NCBI RefSeq assembly: GCF_001412595.2
Contig: NZ_CP012640.2
Location: forward strand, 62,001 to 126,000
Direction of reading: 5' to 3'
DNA from: Massilia sp. WG5
GTDB lineage: Bacteria; Pseudomonadota; Gammaproteobacteria; Burkholderiales; Burkholderiaceae_D
Length of the DNA stretch: 64,000 bases
In this document: piece by piece, positions 51,306 to 62,521 of the stretch
Position numbering within the stretch: position 1 is the first letter of the stretch
Layout of the letters: each line of letters opens with the position of its first letter
The notes under the pieces: model-generated
Databases searched by the model: none
What the model saw: only the letters and a program-made list of their open reading frames with translations
Told to the model about the DNA's origin: nothing
Made by a program: the position numbers and the translations under genes

Positions 51306-52196
51306 TTATACCTTCTTGATCGCGGCCTTGCCGAACAGGCCGGACGGCTTCACCGCCAGCACCAGCAGCAGCAGCACCAGGCCCGGGACTTCCTTGTAGC
51401 CGGTCGACAGGTAGAAGCCGGTGGCGGTTTCGGCGATGCCGAGGATGATGCCGCCGACGATCGCGCCCATGCCCGAGGTCAGGCCGCCGATGATCGCCAC
51501 CGCGAAGGCCTTCAGGCCGAGCGAGGCGCCCATGGTGGCGGAGGTCAGCGTGAGCGGCGCGATCAGGGCGCCGGCGAAGGCCGCGGTGGCCGACGACAGC
51601 GCGTACGAGAAGGTGATCACCATGCGCGTGTTGATGCCCATGAGGCCGGCGGCGTCGCGGTCGTTCGAGGTGGCGACCACCGCCTTGCCGTAGATCGACT
51701 TGCGGTTGAAGATCTCGACCGCCAGCATGATGGCCAGCGCGCCGATGATCACCAGTACCTGCATCGGCTGGACGTTCGCGCCCATCACCGTGAAGGGTTC
51801 GGACGACAGCGGGGAGGGGAAGGGCAGCACGTCCTTGCCCCAGATGTTCTCGGCCACGTTCTTGAAGATGATGGCCAGTGCGATGGTGGACATGATCCAG
51901 CCGAATTCGGACTTGATGCGGATCGCCGGGCGCACCCCGATCCACTCGACGAACATGCCCTGCAGCGCGCCGAACACGACCACGATGGGGATCATCGCCC
52001 AGTAGCCGAGATAGGGGCCGCCGTGGATGGTCCCGACCAGCGAGAGGCCGACCAGCGCGCCCAGCATCAGGGCCTCGCCCTGGCCGAAGTTCAGGGTGCC
52101 GGAGGTGGCGAAAGTGAGTTGATACCCGAAGGCGATGACGGCATAGATCATGCCGAGCGCGATGCCGGAAAAGACCAGCTGCAGAAGGATTTCCAT
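51306..52196 (-). CDS. livH: LivH, branched-chain amino-acid-type ABC transporter permease
   Basis: A 296-residue permease with about eight membrane segments. MEILLQLVFSGIALGMIYAVIAFGYQLTFATSGTLNFGQGEALMLGA is the LivH hallmark, and the EAA-like loop is GLKAFAVAIIGGLTSGMGAIVGGIILG. It is three bases upstream of the livM-livG fusion. The palindromic repeat lies just before its start, between it and the binding-protein gene. Confidence 0.93.
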   Translation of the reverse strand: MEILLQLVFSGIALGMIYAVIAFGYQLTFATSGTLNFGQGEALMLGALVGLSLVGTIHGGPYLGYWAMIPIVVVFGALQGMFVEWIGVRPAIRIKSEFGWIMSTIALAIIFKNVAENIWGKDVLPFPSPLSSEPFTVMGANVQPMQVLVIIGALAIMLAVEIFNRKSIYGKAVVATSNDRDAAGLMGINTRMVITFSYALSSATAAFAGALIAPLTLTSATMGASLGLKAFAVAIIGGLTSGMGAIVGGIILGIAETATGFYLSTGYKEVPGLVLLLLVLAVKPSGLFGKAAIKKV

Positions 52197-52222
52197 TGTT
52201 TACCCTGTTTGACGTGCGCATG

Positions 52223-52312
52223 CCGTCGCTCCCGCGCAGGCGGGAGCCCAAGTTTGTCGGCGTGACGACAACCCATGCAAAACCTGGACCCCCGCCTTCG
52301 CGGGGGCGACGG
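52223..52312. repeat. Interspersed palindromic repeat, copy 2
   Basis: A 90-bp element with inverted ends (CCGTCGCTCCCGCGCAGG at one end, its imperfect complement at the other), each with an inner CCCGC/GCGGG palindrome. It is related to 23848-23935 across its length, including the interior. It sits between livJ and livH and might weaken read-through so that the binding protein is made in excess. Confidence 0.85.
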
Positions 52313-52323
52313 TCGATCGAACT

Positions 52324-53478
52324 TTACTTCGCGTGTACCACGCGACCGTCCTTGACTTCGCCGAACTTGGTGTTGTCGAAGTTGATGGCCTCGTGGTCGG
52401 TCTTGCTGTAGGGCTTGTTGTAGGTCGTGACGACGCCTTCGACCGGGGTCTTCAGGTTCTCGAGGGCGGCGGCGATCTTCGGACCTTCGGTGCTGCCGGC
52501 CTGCTGGATCGCGGCGGCCAGCAGGTAGACCGAGTCGTAGCCCTGGGCGGCCGACACCGCCGACGGCATGCGGCCGCCCGGCGGGTTGTAGGCTTTCACG
52601 TAGGCGTCGATGAAGGCCTTGCGCTTCGGCGTGTCCGGATCCTGGATGAAGGTCTGCGGCATGCGTGCGCCGTCGCCGTTCTTGCCGGCGTTGTCGACGA
52701 AGTTGGCCATCGCCAGGGTCCAGCTGCCGATGATCGGCACCTTCCAGCCCAGCTTCTGCATGCCGTTGGCGATCTGCGCCAGTTCGGGACCGATGCCGTA
52801 GGTGAGCACCACGTCGGCGCCGGCCTGCTTGGCGCGCAGCAGCTGCGCGGTCATGTCGACGTCGCCGATGTTGTACTTCTCGACCACCGCCGGCTTCAGG
52901 TTCTTCTTGGCGAGCACCTTCTCGAGGTCTTCGCGGCCGAGCTGGCCGTAGTTGGTCGAGTCGGCCAGGATCGCCGGTTTCTTGAAGCCGCGGCGGGTGA
53001 CTTCGTCGCCGATCATCGCCGACTGGATGGTGTCGTTGGCCGAATTGCGGAAGATGTAGTTTTCCGGCTGGCTGGCGAACTGCTTGGTGACGATCGAACC
53101 GGTGGCGACGTTGTTCATGACCGGGATCTTCGCCTGCTGGTAGAAGCGCTGCGAGGCCAGGGCCACACCGGTGTTGATGTAGCCGACCGTGGCGACCACG
53201 TGCTCCTTGTTGATCAGTTCCTGCGCCACCTGCACGCCGCGCTCGTTCTTGGCTTCGTCGTCGCGCTCGACCAGTTCGATCTTGCGGCCCAGCACGCCAC
53301 CCTTGGCGTTGATCTCACTCGCGGCGAGGCGCACGCCGTCGCGCATCGACACGCCCATCGGCGCCGAACCGCCGGTGAACGGACCGGACACGCCGATCTT
53401 GATCGGATCGGCCGCCATGGCGGTCATCGAAAAACCCAGTGCTACTCCTGCAACCAATGCCTTCAGTTTGAAATCCAT
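52324..53478 (-). CDS. livJ: LivJ/LivK-type periplasmic substrate-binding protein
   Basis: A 384-residue exported binding protein. A signal peptide (KLKALVAGVALGFSMTAMA, cut before ADPIKIGVSG) leads into a Leu/Ile/Val-binding-protein domain: GPFTGGSAPMGVSMRDGVRLAASEINAKGGVLGRKIELVERDDEAK, VATVGYINTGVALASQ, GAEVVLTYGIGPELAQI-like and AAQGYDSVYLLAAAI. Substrate cannot be fixed from sequence; related proteins bind branched-chain amino acids, amides or aromatic acids. It is the first gene of the unit; a dyad operator-like site lies upstream. Confidence 0.92.
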   Translation of the reverse strand: MDFKLKALVAGVALGFSMTAMAADPIKIGVSGPFTGGSAPMGVSMRDGVRLAASEINAKGGVLGRKIELVERDDEAKNERGVQVAQELINKEHVVATVGYINTGVALASQRFYQQAKIPVMNNVATGSIVTKQFASQPENYIFRNSANDTIQSAMIGDEVTRRGFKKPAILADSTNYGQLGREDLEKVLAKKNLKPAVVEKYNIGDVDMTAQLLRAKQAGADVVLTYGIGPELAQIANGMQKLGWKVPIIGSWTLAMANFVDNAGKNGDGARMPQTFIQDPDTPKRKAFIDAYVKAYNPPGGRMPSAVSAAQGYDSVYLLAAAIQQAGSTEGPKIAAALENLKTPVEGVVTTYNKPYSKTDHEAINFDNTKFGEVKDGRVVHAK

Positions 53479-53588
53479 TGCTGTCTCCGTAGTTGATTTT
53501 TTCCAGCACGCTGGGACGCCGAGATCGACGCCGGGTCCATCGTCGGGCCATTCTAGGATAGCAATTGGGCAACAGCAAACGATTCATG

Positions 53589-53610
53589 TGACGCATTGCA
53601 ACATGCGTCA
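53589..53610. promoter_or_regulatory. Perfect 8-bp dyad upstream of livJ
   Basis: TGACGCAT and ATGCGTCA flank six bases (TGCAAC). The site is about 110 bases before the livJ start, in an AT-richer gap with further GCATTGCA and CATGCAAATGCG half-like sequences. It looks like a transcription factor operator rather than a terminator, as no T run follows on either side. Confidence 0.5.
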
Positions 53611-53658
53611 TTCATGCAAATGCGTAAGAAAAACGTAAGGAAGAGGGTGTATGAGGGC

Positions 53659-53689
53659 AAAAAAAGAGGCCACGCCGTAGCGTGACCTC
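53659..53689 (-). terminator. Rho-independent terminator after the lipoprotein gene
   Basis: On the minus strand a 10-bp stem (one G-U pair, loop TACG) is followed by seven Ts. It lies 37 bases past the stop of the proline-rich lipoprotein gene. Confidence 0.88.
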
Positions 53690-53725
53690 CCCATTTTAGT
53701 GCATTTGCGCTGCTTGTCGAGTGGA

Positions 53726-54133
53726 TCAGCGATGCCCGCGCCAGCCGTGGCCGCCGTGCCGGTAGCCGCCGCCGCTCCAGTGGTTCCAGCTGAAGCCGAG
53801 GCCGATCGTCACCGGCGGATACCAGAACGGATCGTAGACCGGCGCCGGTGCGTAGATCGGGGCCGGTGCATAGACCGGCGCCGGCGCATACACGGGCTGG
53901 GCCGGGGCCGGGCTGTAGGTCACGACATCCGAGGTCGTGACACGGCCGGCCTGACCCGAGGCCGCAGCCTGGGCCGCGGTGCCGTTCGGGACCGGCGTGA
54001 CCGAAACGACCTGCCAGCCGTTCGCGTCCGGCGCCTGTGCATAGGCACGGCTGCCGTAGTTGGCGGGACCCGGATACTGGGTCGCGCAGCCGCTCAGGGC
54101 GGCAACTGCAAGAATAATGGCGAGTTTTTTCAT
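53726..54133 (-). CDS. Small proline-rich lipoprotein with VYAPAP repeats
   Basis: A 135-residue lipoprotein. The signal peptide MKKLAIILAVAALSGC has a lipobox at Cys16, and GAGGAG precedes the ATG at 54133. The centre has four to five copies of a (V/I)YAPAPV unit, then a Trp/Gly/His-rich C-terminus (WNHWSGGGYRHGGHGWRGHR) that could bind metal or cell-wall material. No named family recognised. It is followed by its own terminator and preceded by the convergent-facing EamA gene, so it is probably monocistronic. Confidence 0.8.
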   Translation of the reverse strand: MKKLAIILAVAALSGCATQYPGPANYGSRAYAQAPDANGWQVVSVTPVPNGTAAQAAASGQAGRVTTSDVVTYSPAPAQPVYAPAPVYAPAPIYAPAPVYDPFWYPPVTIGLGFSWNHWSGGGYRHGGHGWRGHR

Positions 54134-54222
54134 GGCGGTTCTCCTCACCTGCATATCATATCGATTCCGGCGGCGGCCGGCTCGGCATTTACAGGCTGTT
54201 ACACCTGTTCACTTTCCGAAAC

Positions 54223-55161
54223 TCAGGCGAGGCGGCGCCGGCTGGACAGCGCCACGGCCACCAGGATCATGCCGAAACCGGTCACGTGGTACAGGTGCGG
54301 CGCCTCGCCCAGCAGGGGCCAGGCCGCCAGCGTCGCGAAGAGCGGGATCAGGTACACCGCCATGCTGGCGCGCGCCGGGCCGGCCACCGCCACCAGGCGG
54401 TCGAAGCAGAAATAGGCGCCCAGGCTGGGAACGACGGCGAGGAAGGCGAGCGCCAGGTACAGGCGGCCGTCGCCGAAGTTCGGCACGTCGCCGCTGAGGG
54501 CTTCGACCGCCGCGAACGGCGCCAGCACCAGCGCGCCGCCGCCGATCAGGGCGGCCAGCTTGACCGTGCCCGGCAGGGGCGGCAGCGGCACGCGCTTGTT
54601 GAACACCGTGTACAGCGACCAGCCGATCGCCGCCAGCACCACCCACAGGTCGCCGCGGCCGAATTCCAGCTGGCCGAGCGCGGCGAGCTTCCCCTTCGAC
54701 AGCACCACCAGCACGCCGGCGATGGCGACCGACAGGCCCGCGGCCTGGCGGCGGCCCAGCGGCGCCTTCCATACCAGGCGCTCGACCAGGGTGACCAGGG
54801 CCGGGCAGGCGGCCAGGATGATGGCGACGTTGGCGGCGCCGGTGTGGCGCGCGCCGATGTATTGCGGTGCAACAGCCATGCCCATGCCGAGCGTGGCCAG
54901 CAGCAGGATGCGAGGCCAGCTGGCGAGCAGTGTGCCGCGCAGCGCCCACATGCGCGGACCCACCGAGGGCATCAGGATCATGAAGGCCAGGGCCCAGCGG
55001 CCGAAGGCGAGGAATACGGGGGGAATCGCCGCGCCCTGCGCCCAGCGTGCGACCACAAGGTTGGCGGCGAACAGCGCGGGGGTCACCAGCATGAGGGGCA
55101 ATTCGGCATTGAAGGCGGCGCCCTGGACGCCAAGTCCACCGCGGGATACTGCTTCCGACAC
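54223..55161 (-). CDS. EamA/DMT-family transporter
   Basis: A 312-residue exporter with ten predicted membrane segments and two EamA repeats (LFAANLVVARWAQGAAIPPVFLAFGRWALAF; GDLWVVLAAIGWSLYTVFNKR). GMAVAPQYIGARHTGAANVAIILAACPALVTLVERLVWK is typical of the group. Such proteins export amino acids or other metabolites. It diverges from an Lrp/AsnC regulator gene with a 164-bp gap, a frequent arrangement in which the regulator controls the exporter. Confidence 0.88.
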   Translation of the reverse strand: MSEAVSRGGLGVQGAAFNAELPLMLVTPALFAANLVVARWAQGAAIPPVFLAFGRWALAFMILMPSVGPRMWALRGTLLASWPRILLLATLGMGMAVAPQYIGARHTGAANVAIILAACPALVTLVERLVWKAPLGRRQAAGLSVAIAGVLVVLSKGKLAALGQLEFGRGDLWVVLAAIGWSLYTVFNKRVPLPPLPGTVKLAALIGGGALVLAPFAAVEALSGDVPNFGDGRLYLALAFLAVVPSLGAYFCFDRLVAVAGPARASMAVYLIPLFATLAAWPLLGEAPHLYHVTGFGMILVAVALSSRRRLA

Positions 55162-55325
55162 AACAAGACTCCTGAAGAAAACGCCCGGAAATCATACTGC
55201 AGCGCACAAAAAATGTGCTTCTGTTCCGTCCGCCAAAATGCCGGTATATGGAAGATTCTTTTGTGGTTCGGCTAAAATGCGAAAGAACTATCTTTCACTT
55301 TGCCCGTATTGACAAGGAAACACAT

Positions 55326-55793
55326 ATGAAGGACGGCCAGCTCGACGATATCGACCGCCACATCCTGCGCACCCTGAGCCGCGACGGCCGCATCAGCAAC
55401 CAGAAACTGGCCGACACCGTCAACCTGTCGCCGACGCCCTGCTGGCACCGCGTCAAGGCGCTCGAAGACGCCGGTTTCATCACCGGCTACGCGGCGGTGT
55501 TCGACCAGCGCCGCATGGGCGTGCCGGACACCGTGATCATCGAAGTCACGGTCGACCGCCACGACGACGAGATCCTGCAGGCCTTCTCGGCCGCCCTGGC
55601 CGAGCTGCCGGAAGTGATCGAAGCCTACCTGCTGTCGGGCGAGTACGATTACCTGATCAAGGTGGCGGTGGCCGGCACCGAGGGTTACGAGAGCTTCCTG
55701 CGCCAGAAGCTGTACAAGCTGCCCGGCGTGCGCCACACCCGGTCGACCTTTGCGCTGCGCTGCCTGAAGCGCTCGCCTTCCGTGAATCCTTGA
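55326..55793 (+). CDS. Lrp/AsnC-family transcriptional regulator
   Basis: A 155-residue regulator. The N-terminal HTH is LDDIDRHILRTLSRDGRISNQKLADTVNLSPTPCWHRVKALEDAGFITGY, and the RAM ligand-binding domain contains EVIEAYLLSGEYDYLIKVAVAGTEGYESFLRQKL. The start at 55326 (AAGGAAA upstream) matches the typical length. It is divergent from the EamA exporter gene and likely controls it in response to an amino acid. Confidence 0.93.
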   Translation: MKDGQLDDIDRHILRTLSRDGRISNQKLADTVNLSPTPCWHRVKALEDAGFITGYAAVFDQRRMGVPDTVIIEVTVDRHDDEILQAFSAALAELPEVIEAYLLSGEYDYLIKVAVAGTEGYESFLRQKLYKLPGVRHTRSTFALRCLKRSPSVNP

Positions 55794-55844
55794 GGCCGCA
55801 CGGCAACAAATCGCAGCCCAACAGGGAATCGGTAGAATGAGCGC

Positions 55845-59150
<3,306 letters not shown>

Positions 59151-59153
59151 GCG

Positions 59154-60455
59154 CTAGCCTGCGGTAAACAGGCTCAGCGGTACCGCCTGCGCGATCGCCG
59201 CGTAGCCGGCGTCGTTCGGATGCAGGTGGTCACCGCTGTCGTAGGCCGGCCGCAGGCGCGTCGGGCGGGCCGGGTCGCGCAGGGCGAGGTCGGTATCGAC
59301 CACCGCATCGTAGACGCCGCTGCCGCGCATCCAGTCGTTGAAACGCTTGCGCACCGATTCGCGCGCCGTGTTGTAGTAGGACAGGCCCTCGAAGGGCGTG
59401 AGGGTCGCGCCGATCGCCAGCAGGCCCGCGGCATGCGCGCGCGCCACCAGCTGCTGGTGGCCGGCGACCAGGTTCTCGACCGGGATCGGACGCGCGGCGG
59501 CGCTGAACAGGATGTCATTGATCCCGATGAGTACGAACAGCCAGCGCGCGCCGGCGGTCGCCAGCACGTCGCGGTCGAAGCGCTCGAGGGCGCGCCGGCC
59601 GGACAGCGGGGTGGTCGCGAATTCCGTCAGCAGGCAGTTGCCGGCGATGCCGCGGTTGGCCACGCCGATGTTCCCGGCCGTGCCGAGCTCCAGCTGCAGG
59701 CGGCGCGCCAATGCGTCCGGCCAGCGCCGGTTGGCGTTCTCGGTACTGGCCTGGCCGTCGGTGAGCGAGTCGCCGAGCGCGACCACGGCGGCGGACGCCG
59801 ACAGGCCGGAATAGGCGCCGCTGACCTCGACCCCGGTGAGGAAGGGCCAGCTCGGGATGGTGCGCTGGACCGGAAAAACGCCGTTGGCGCTGCGGTCGCC
59901 CGCGGTCGAGACATAGCTGGTCTGGCGCGCCAGGCTGTGCAGCGTGGTCACGCGCGCGGCGCCCGGCAGGTAGAGGCTGACGGCGAGGTCGGCGAAGGGC
60001 GGCAGGTTGAAGCTGGCCGGATCCGACAGCACGGCGGCGCCCGCCGCAATCGTCACCGCGGCGCGCCCGCCGAACAGCAGCTGGCGGTCGGTGCCGGCCA
60101 CGGTGCCGGAGGCGCCGGCGCGCAGGGCGATGCGGGCCGCGCCGATGCTCAATGGCGCGCTGCCCATCTCGTTCGAAATGCGGATGCGCGCCCGGCTGCC
60201 GCCGACGCTGGCGTGCACGATCAGGCGCAGCGTCTGGCTCGACAGGCTCATCGCCGAGCCGGACAGCGGCGGGCCGGCCGGGGCCGCGCCCCAGGTGGCG
60301 ACCCAGCGCTCGGCGGCCTGCGCGAGCGACCCCGCCGAGGGCAGGGCGAGCGCGGCGGCGAGCGCCGGACCGCCGAGGAGGAAGTCCCGCCGCGGCAGGC
60401 TGGCGGGGGCATCCGGACGGGCAAGCCCCTTGCGGGGAAGTCGAGTCGCATTCAT
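59154..60455 (-). CDS. Tat-exported SGNH/GDSL hydrolase
   Basis: A 433-residue secreted esterase-like enzyme. The N-terminus carries a twin-arginine signal (LPRRDFLLGGPALAAALALPSAGSLAQA). SGNH blocks are visible: GDSLTDG (nucleophilic Ser), NRGIAGN, GINDI and the catalytic Asp-His in DHLHPNDAGY. An N-terminal carbohydrate-binding-like beta region (ASVGGSRARIRISNEMGSAPLSIGAARIAL) resembles the GDSL-family esterases that act on polysaccharides or surface esters. CAGGAG lies six bases before the ATG at 60455. Confidence 0.87.
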   Translation of the reverse strand: MNATRLPRKGLARPDAPASLPRRDFLLGGPALAAALALPSAGSLAQAAERWVATWGAAPAGPPLSGSAMSLSSQTLRLIVHASVGGSRARIRISNEMGSAPLSIGAARIALRAGASGTVAGTDRQLLFGGRAAVTIAAGAAVLSDPASFNLPPFADLAVSLYLPGAARVTTLHSLARQTSYVSTAGDRSANGVFPVQRTIPSWPFLTGVEVSGAYSGLSASAAVVALGDSLTDGQASTENANRRWPDALARRLQLELGTAGNIGVANRGIAGNCLLTEFATTPLSGRRALERFDRDVLATAGARWLFVLIGINDILFSAAARPIPVENLVAGHQQLVARAHAAGLLAIGATLTPFEGLSYYNTARESVRKRFNDWMRGSGVYDAVVDTDLALRDPARPTRLRPAYDSGDHLHPNDAGYAAIAQAVPLSLFTAG

Positions 60456-60622
60456 GGTCGGCTCCTGAGAATCGATGAGCGGTGGTCCGTGCATCGATTC
60501 TATGCGGGCCGGATGAATGAGCGACGCTGGGCGTAGAGGGTGGTTTGCGGCAGCTCTAGGATCGTGCGATTAAAGCGAGCTGTTCCACAACCTTGCGGTT
60601 CGAGCGGAGGTGTTACCCGGCC

Positions 60623-61642
60623 TCATACGCGCACCAGCAGCTTGCCCAGGTTTCGCCCATCGAACAGGCTGGCCAGTGCCGCCGGCAACTGCTCGAAACC
60701 GTCGACGATGGTCTCCTGCGAGACGATCTCGCCGCGCTTGACCCAGGGCGAGACCACCTCGAGCATTTCGCCCATCCGCGCGGTGAAGTCGCGCGCCAGG
60801 ATGCCCTGGATGGTCGCGCGCTTGAAGAGCATGTGCTGCAGGAAGCGCGGCGCCAGGTCCGGCGTGTCGAGGCCGCCGTCGTATTGCGCGATGGCGCCGC
60901 AAATGACGATGCGGGCGCGGAGCTTGATCAGCGGGATGACGGCGTCGGTCACCATGCCGCCGACATTGTCGAAATAGATGTCGACGCCGCCGGTAAGCGC
61001 CTCGATCGCGGCGCGCAAGCTCTCCGCCGTCGTATGCGCGCGGTAGTCGACCGCGGCGTCGAGGCCCAGGGTGTCGGTGAGAAATGCGCATTTCGCGGGA
61101 CCGCCGGCGATACCGACGACGCGGCAGCCGGCTCGCTTGCCGAATTGCGCGACCAGGGAGCCGACCGCGCCGGCGGCGCCGGAGACCACCAGCGTGTCGC
61201 CCGGCCGTGGCTTGCCGGCCTCCATCAGCCCGAACCAGGCGGTGCGGCCCGGCATCCCGAGCACGCCCAGCGCCGACGTCACCGGAGCCGTCTCGGGATC
61301 CAGCCTGGTCAGTTCGCTTTGGTGGCACTTGGCGTACAGCTGCCAGCCGCTGTAGGTCGACACCCAGTCGCCTTCCGCGAAGCCGGCGGCGTTCGAAGCG
61401 ACGACCTGGCCGACCACGCCGGCACGCTGGACGATGCCGAGCGGATGCGGAAGGTCGTAGGTGTTGCGCTCCGCCTGCTGGATGCGCATGTACGGGTCCA
61501 CGCTGATATAGCGGGCACGCACCAGCACCTCGTTGATCGCCAGCTCGTCGCTTATTTCGCTTTCATTCAGGACGTAATGTTCGTTGCCGACGCGGCCGTC
61601 CGGCCGCTTGGCGTAGATCCATTGGCGGTTTTGATGAATCAT
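60623..61642 (-). CDS. CurA-like NADP-dependent double-bond reductase (MDR family)
   Basis: A 339-residue zinc-free medium-chain reductase. The motifs are VDPYMRIQQAERNTY, GVVGQVVASNAAGFAEGDWV, LGVLGMPGRTAWFGLMEAG, the nucleotide motif VVSGAAGAVGSLVAQFGKRAGCRVVGIAGG, and IYFDNVGGMVTDAVIPLI. These fit the NADP-dependent oxidoreductases that reduce enones such as curcumin. It is the last gene of the mfd-serB-curA run (23-bp gap to serB). Confidence 0.9.
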   Translation of the reverse strand: MIHQNRQWIYAKRPDGRVGNEHYVLNESEISDELAINEVLVRARYISVDPYMRIQQAERNTYDLPHPLGIVQRAGVVGQVVASNAAGFAEGDWVSTYSGWQLYAKCHQSELTRLDPETAPVTSALGVLGMPGRTAWFGLMEAGKPRPGDTLVVSGAAGAVGSLVAQFGKRAGCRVVGIAGGPAKCAFLTDTLGLDAAVDYRAHTTAESLRAAIEALTGGVDIYFDNVGGMVTDAVIPLIKLRARIVICGAIAQYDGGLDTPDLAPRFLQHMLFKRATIQGILARDFTARMGEMLEVVSPWVKRGEIVSQETIVDGFEQLPAALASLFDGRNLGKLLVRV

Positions 61643-61665
61643 GGGAATTTTCCGAAAAATTTAGA

Positions 61666-62514
61666 TTACTGCAGGATGGCCAGCAAGCCATCCAGCCCGG
61701 TGAAATTCAGCGCGACATCGGCCTGCGCCCGCACCACCGGCTTGGCGCGGAAGGCCAGCGACAGCCCGGCGATGCCCATCATCCTGAGGTCGTTGGCGCC
61801 GTCGCCCATCACGATGGCCTGGCGCGGCTCGATGTCCATTCCGGCGCACACGCGCTGCACGGTGCGCATCTTTTCCTCGGCATCGACGATGCCGCCGACC
61901 ACGCGCCCGGTCAGCACGCCGCCTTCCGCTTCCAGCACGTTGGCGTGCACATGGTCGAGCTTCAGGCGGGTCTTGAGGCGCTCGGTGAAGAAGGTGAAGC
62001 CGCCCGACACCAGCAGGGTCTTCAGGCCGGCCGCCTGCACCGTTTCCAGCATCGCCTCGCCGCCCGGCGAGATGCGCAGGCGCTCTTCGTAGACGCGCTC
62101 CAGGGCGTCGACCGGCAGGCCCTCCAGCAGGGCCACGCGGCGCTTCAGGCTTTCCGAGAAATCCAGCTCGCCGCGCATCGCGGCTTCGGTGATCGCCGAC
62201 ACCTGCGGCTTCAGGCCCTGCATGTCGGCGATCTCGTCGATGCACTCGATGGTGATCAGGGTCGAGTCCATGTCCATCGCCACCAGCCTGAAATCGGCCA
62301 GGGTCCGGTCGGCGTCGATGAAGGTGGCGTCGACGCCGGCCGCGTGGGCGGCGGCGTCCACCTGCGCCCTCAGCGCCGGCGTGAATGCGAAGCCGTCGCA
62401 GCGCAGCGCGTGCGCGTGGATGGGGGTGGTCGATTGCGGGTTCGCCAGCGCAGCGATGTGCGCGAGCGCGGCCTGGCCGGCCGCCGGGCTCTGGAGTATC
62501 AGTTTCGTGGACAT
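61666..62514 (-). CDS. serB: SerB, phosphoserine phosphatase
   Basis: A 282-residue HAD phosphatase for the last step of serine synthesis. The nucleophile motif is AMDMDSTLITIECIDEIAD (Asp81, with Asp83), then TEAAMRGELDFSESLKRRVALLEGLP, LLVSGGFTFF and the metal-binding GDGANDLRMMGIAGLSLAFRAKP. An N-terminal region of about 75 residues resembles the ACT-like extension found in many SerB proteins. It starts seven bases after mfd. Confidence 0.96.
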   Translation of the reverse strand: MSTKLILQSPAAGQAALAHIAALANPQSTTPIHAHALRCDGFAFTPALRAQVDAAAHAAGVDATFIDADRTLADFRLVAMDMDSTLITIECIDEIADMQGLKPQVSAITEAAMRGELDFSESLKRRVALLEGLPVDALERVYEERLRISPGGEAMLETVQAAGLKTLLVSGGFTFFTERLKTRLKLDHVHANVLEAEGGVLTGRVVGGIVDAEEKMRTVQRVCAGMDIEPRQAIVMGDGANDLRMMGIAGLSLAFRAKPVVRAQADVALNFTGLDGLLAILQ

Positions 62515-62521
62515 GGCGGGA

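Noticed and set aside
49365..52265. A 966-codon plus-strand frame across the liv genes
   Set aside because: It is a mirror of livM-livG and livH, dominated by His/Arg/Gln/Asp as expected of an antisense frame, with no domain or ribosome site.
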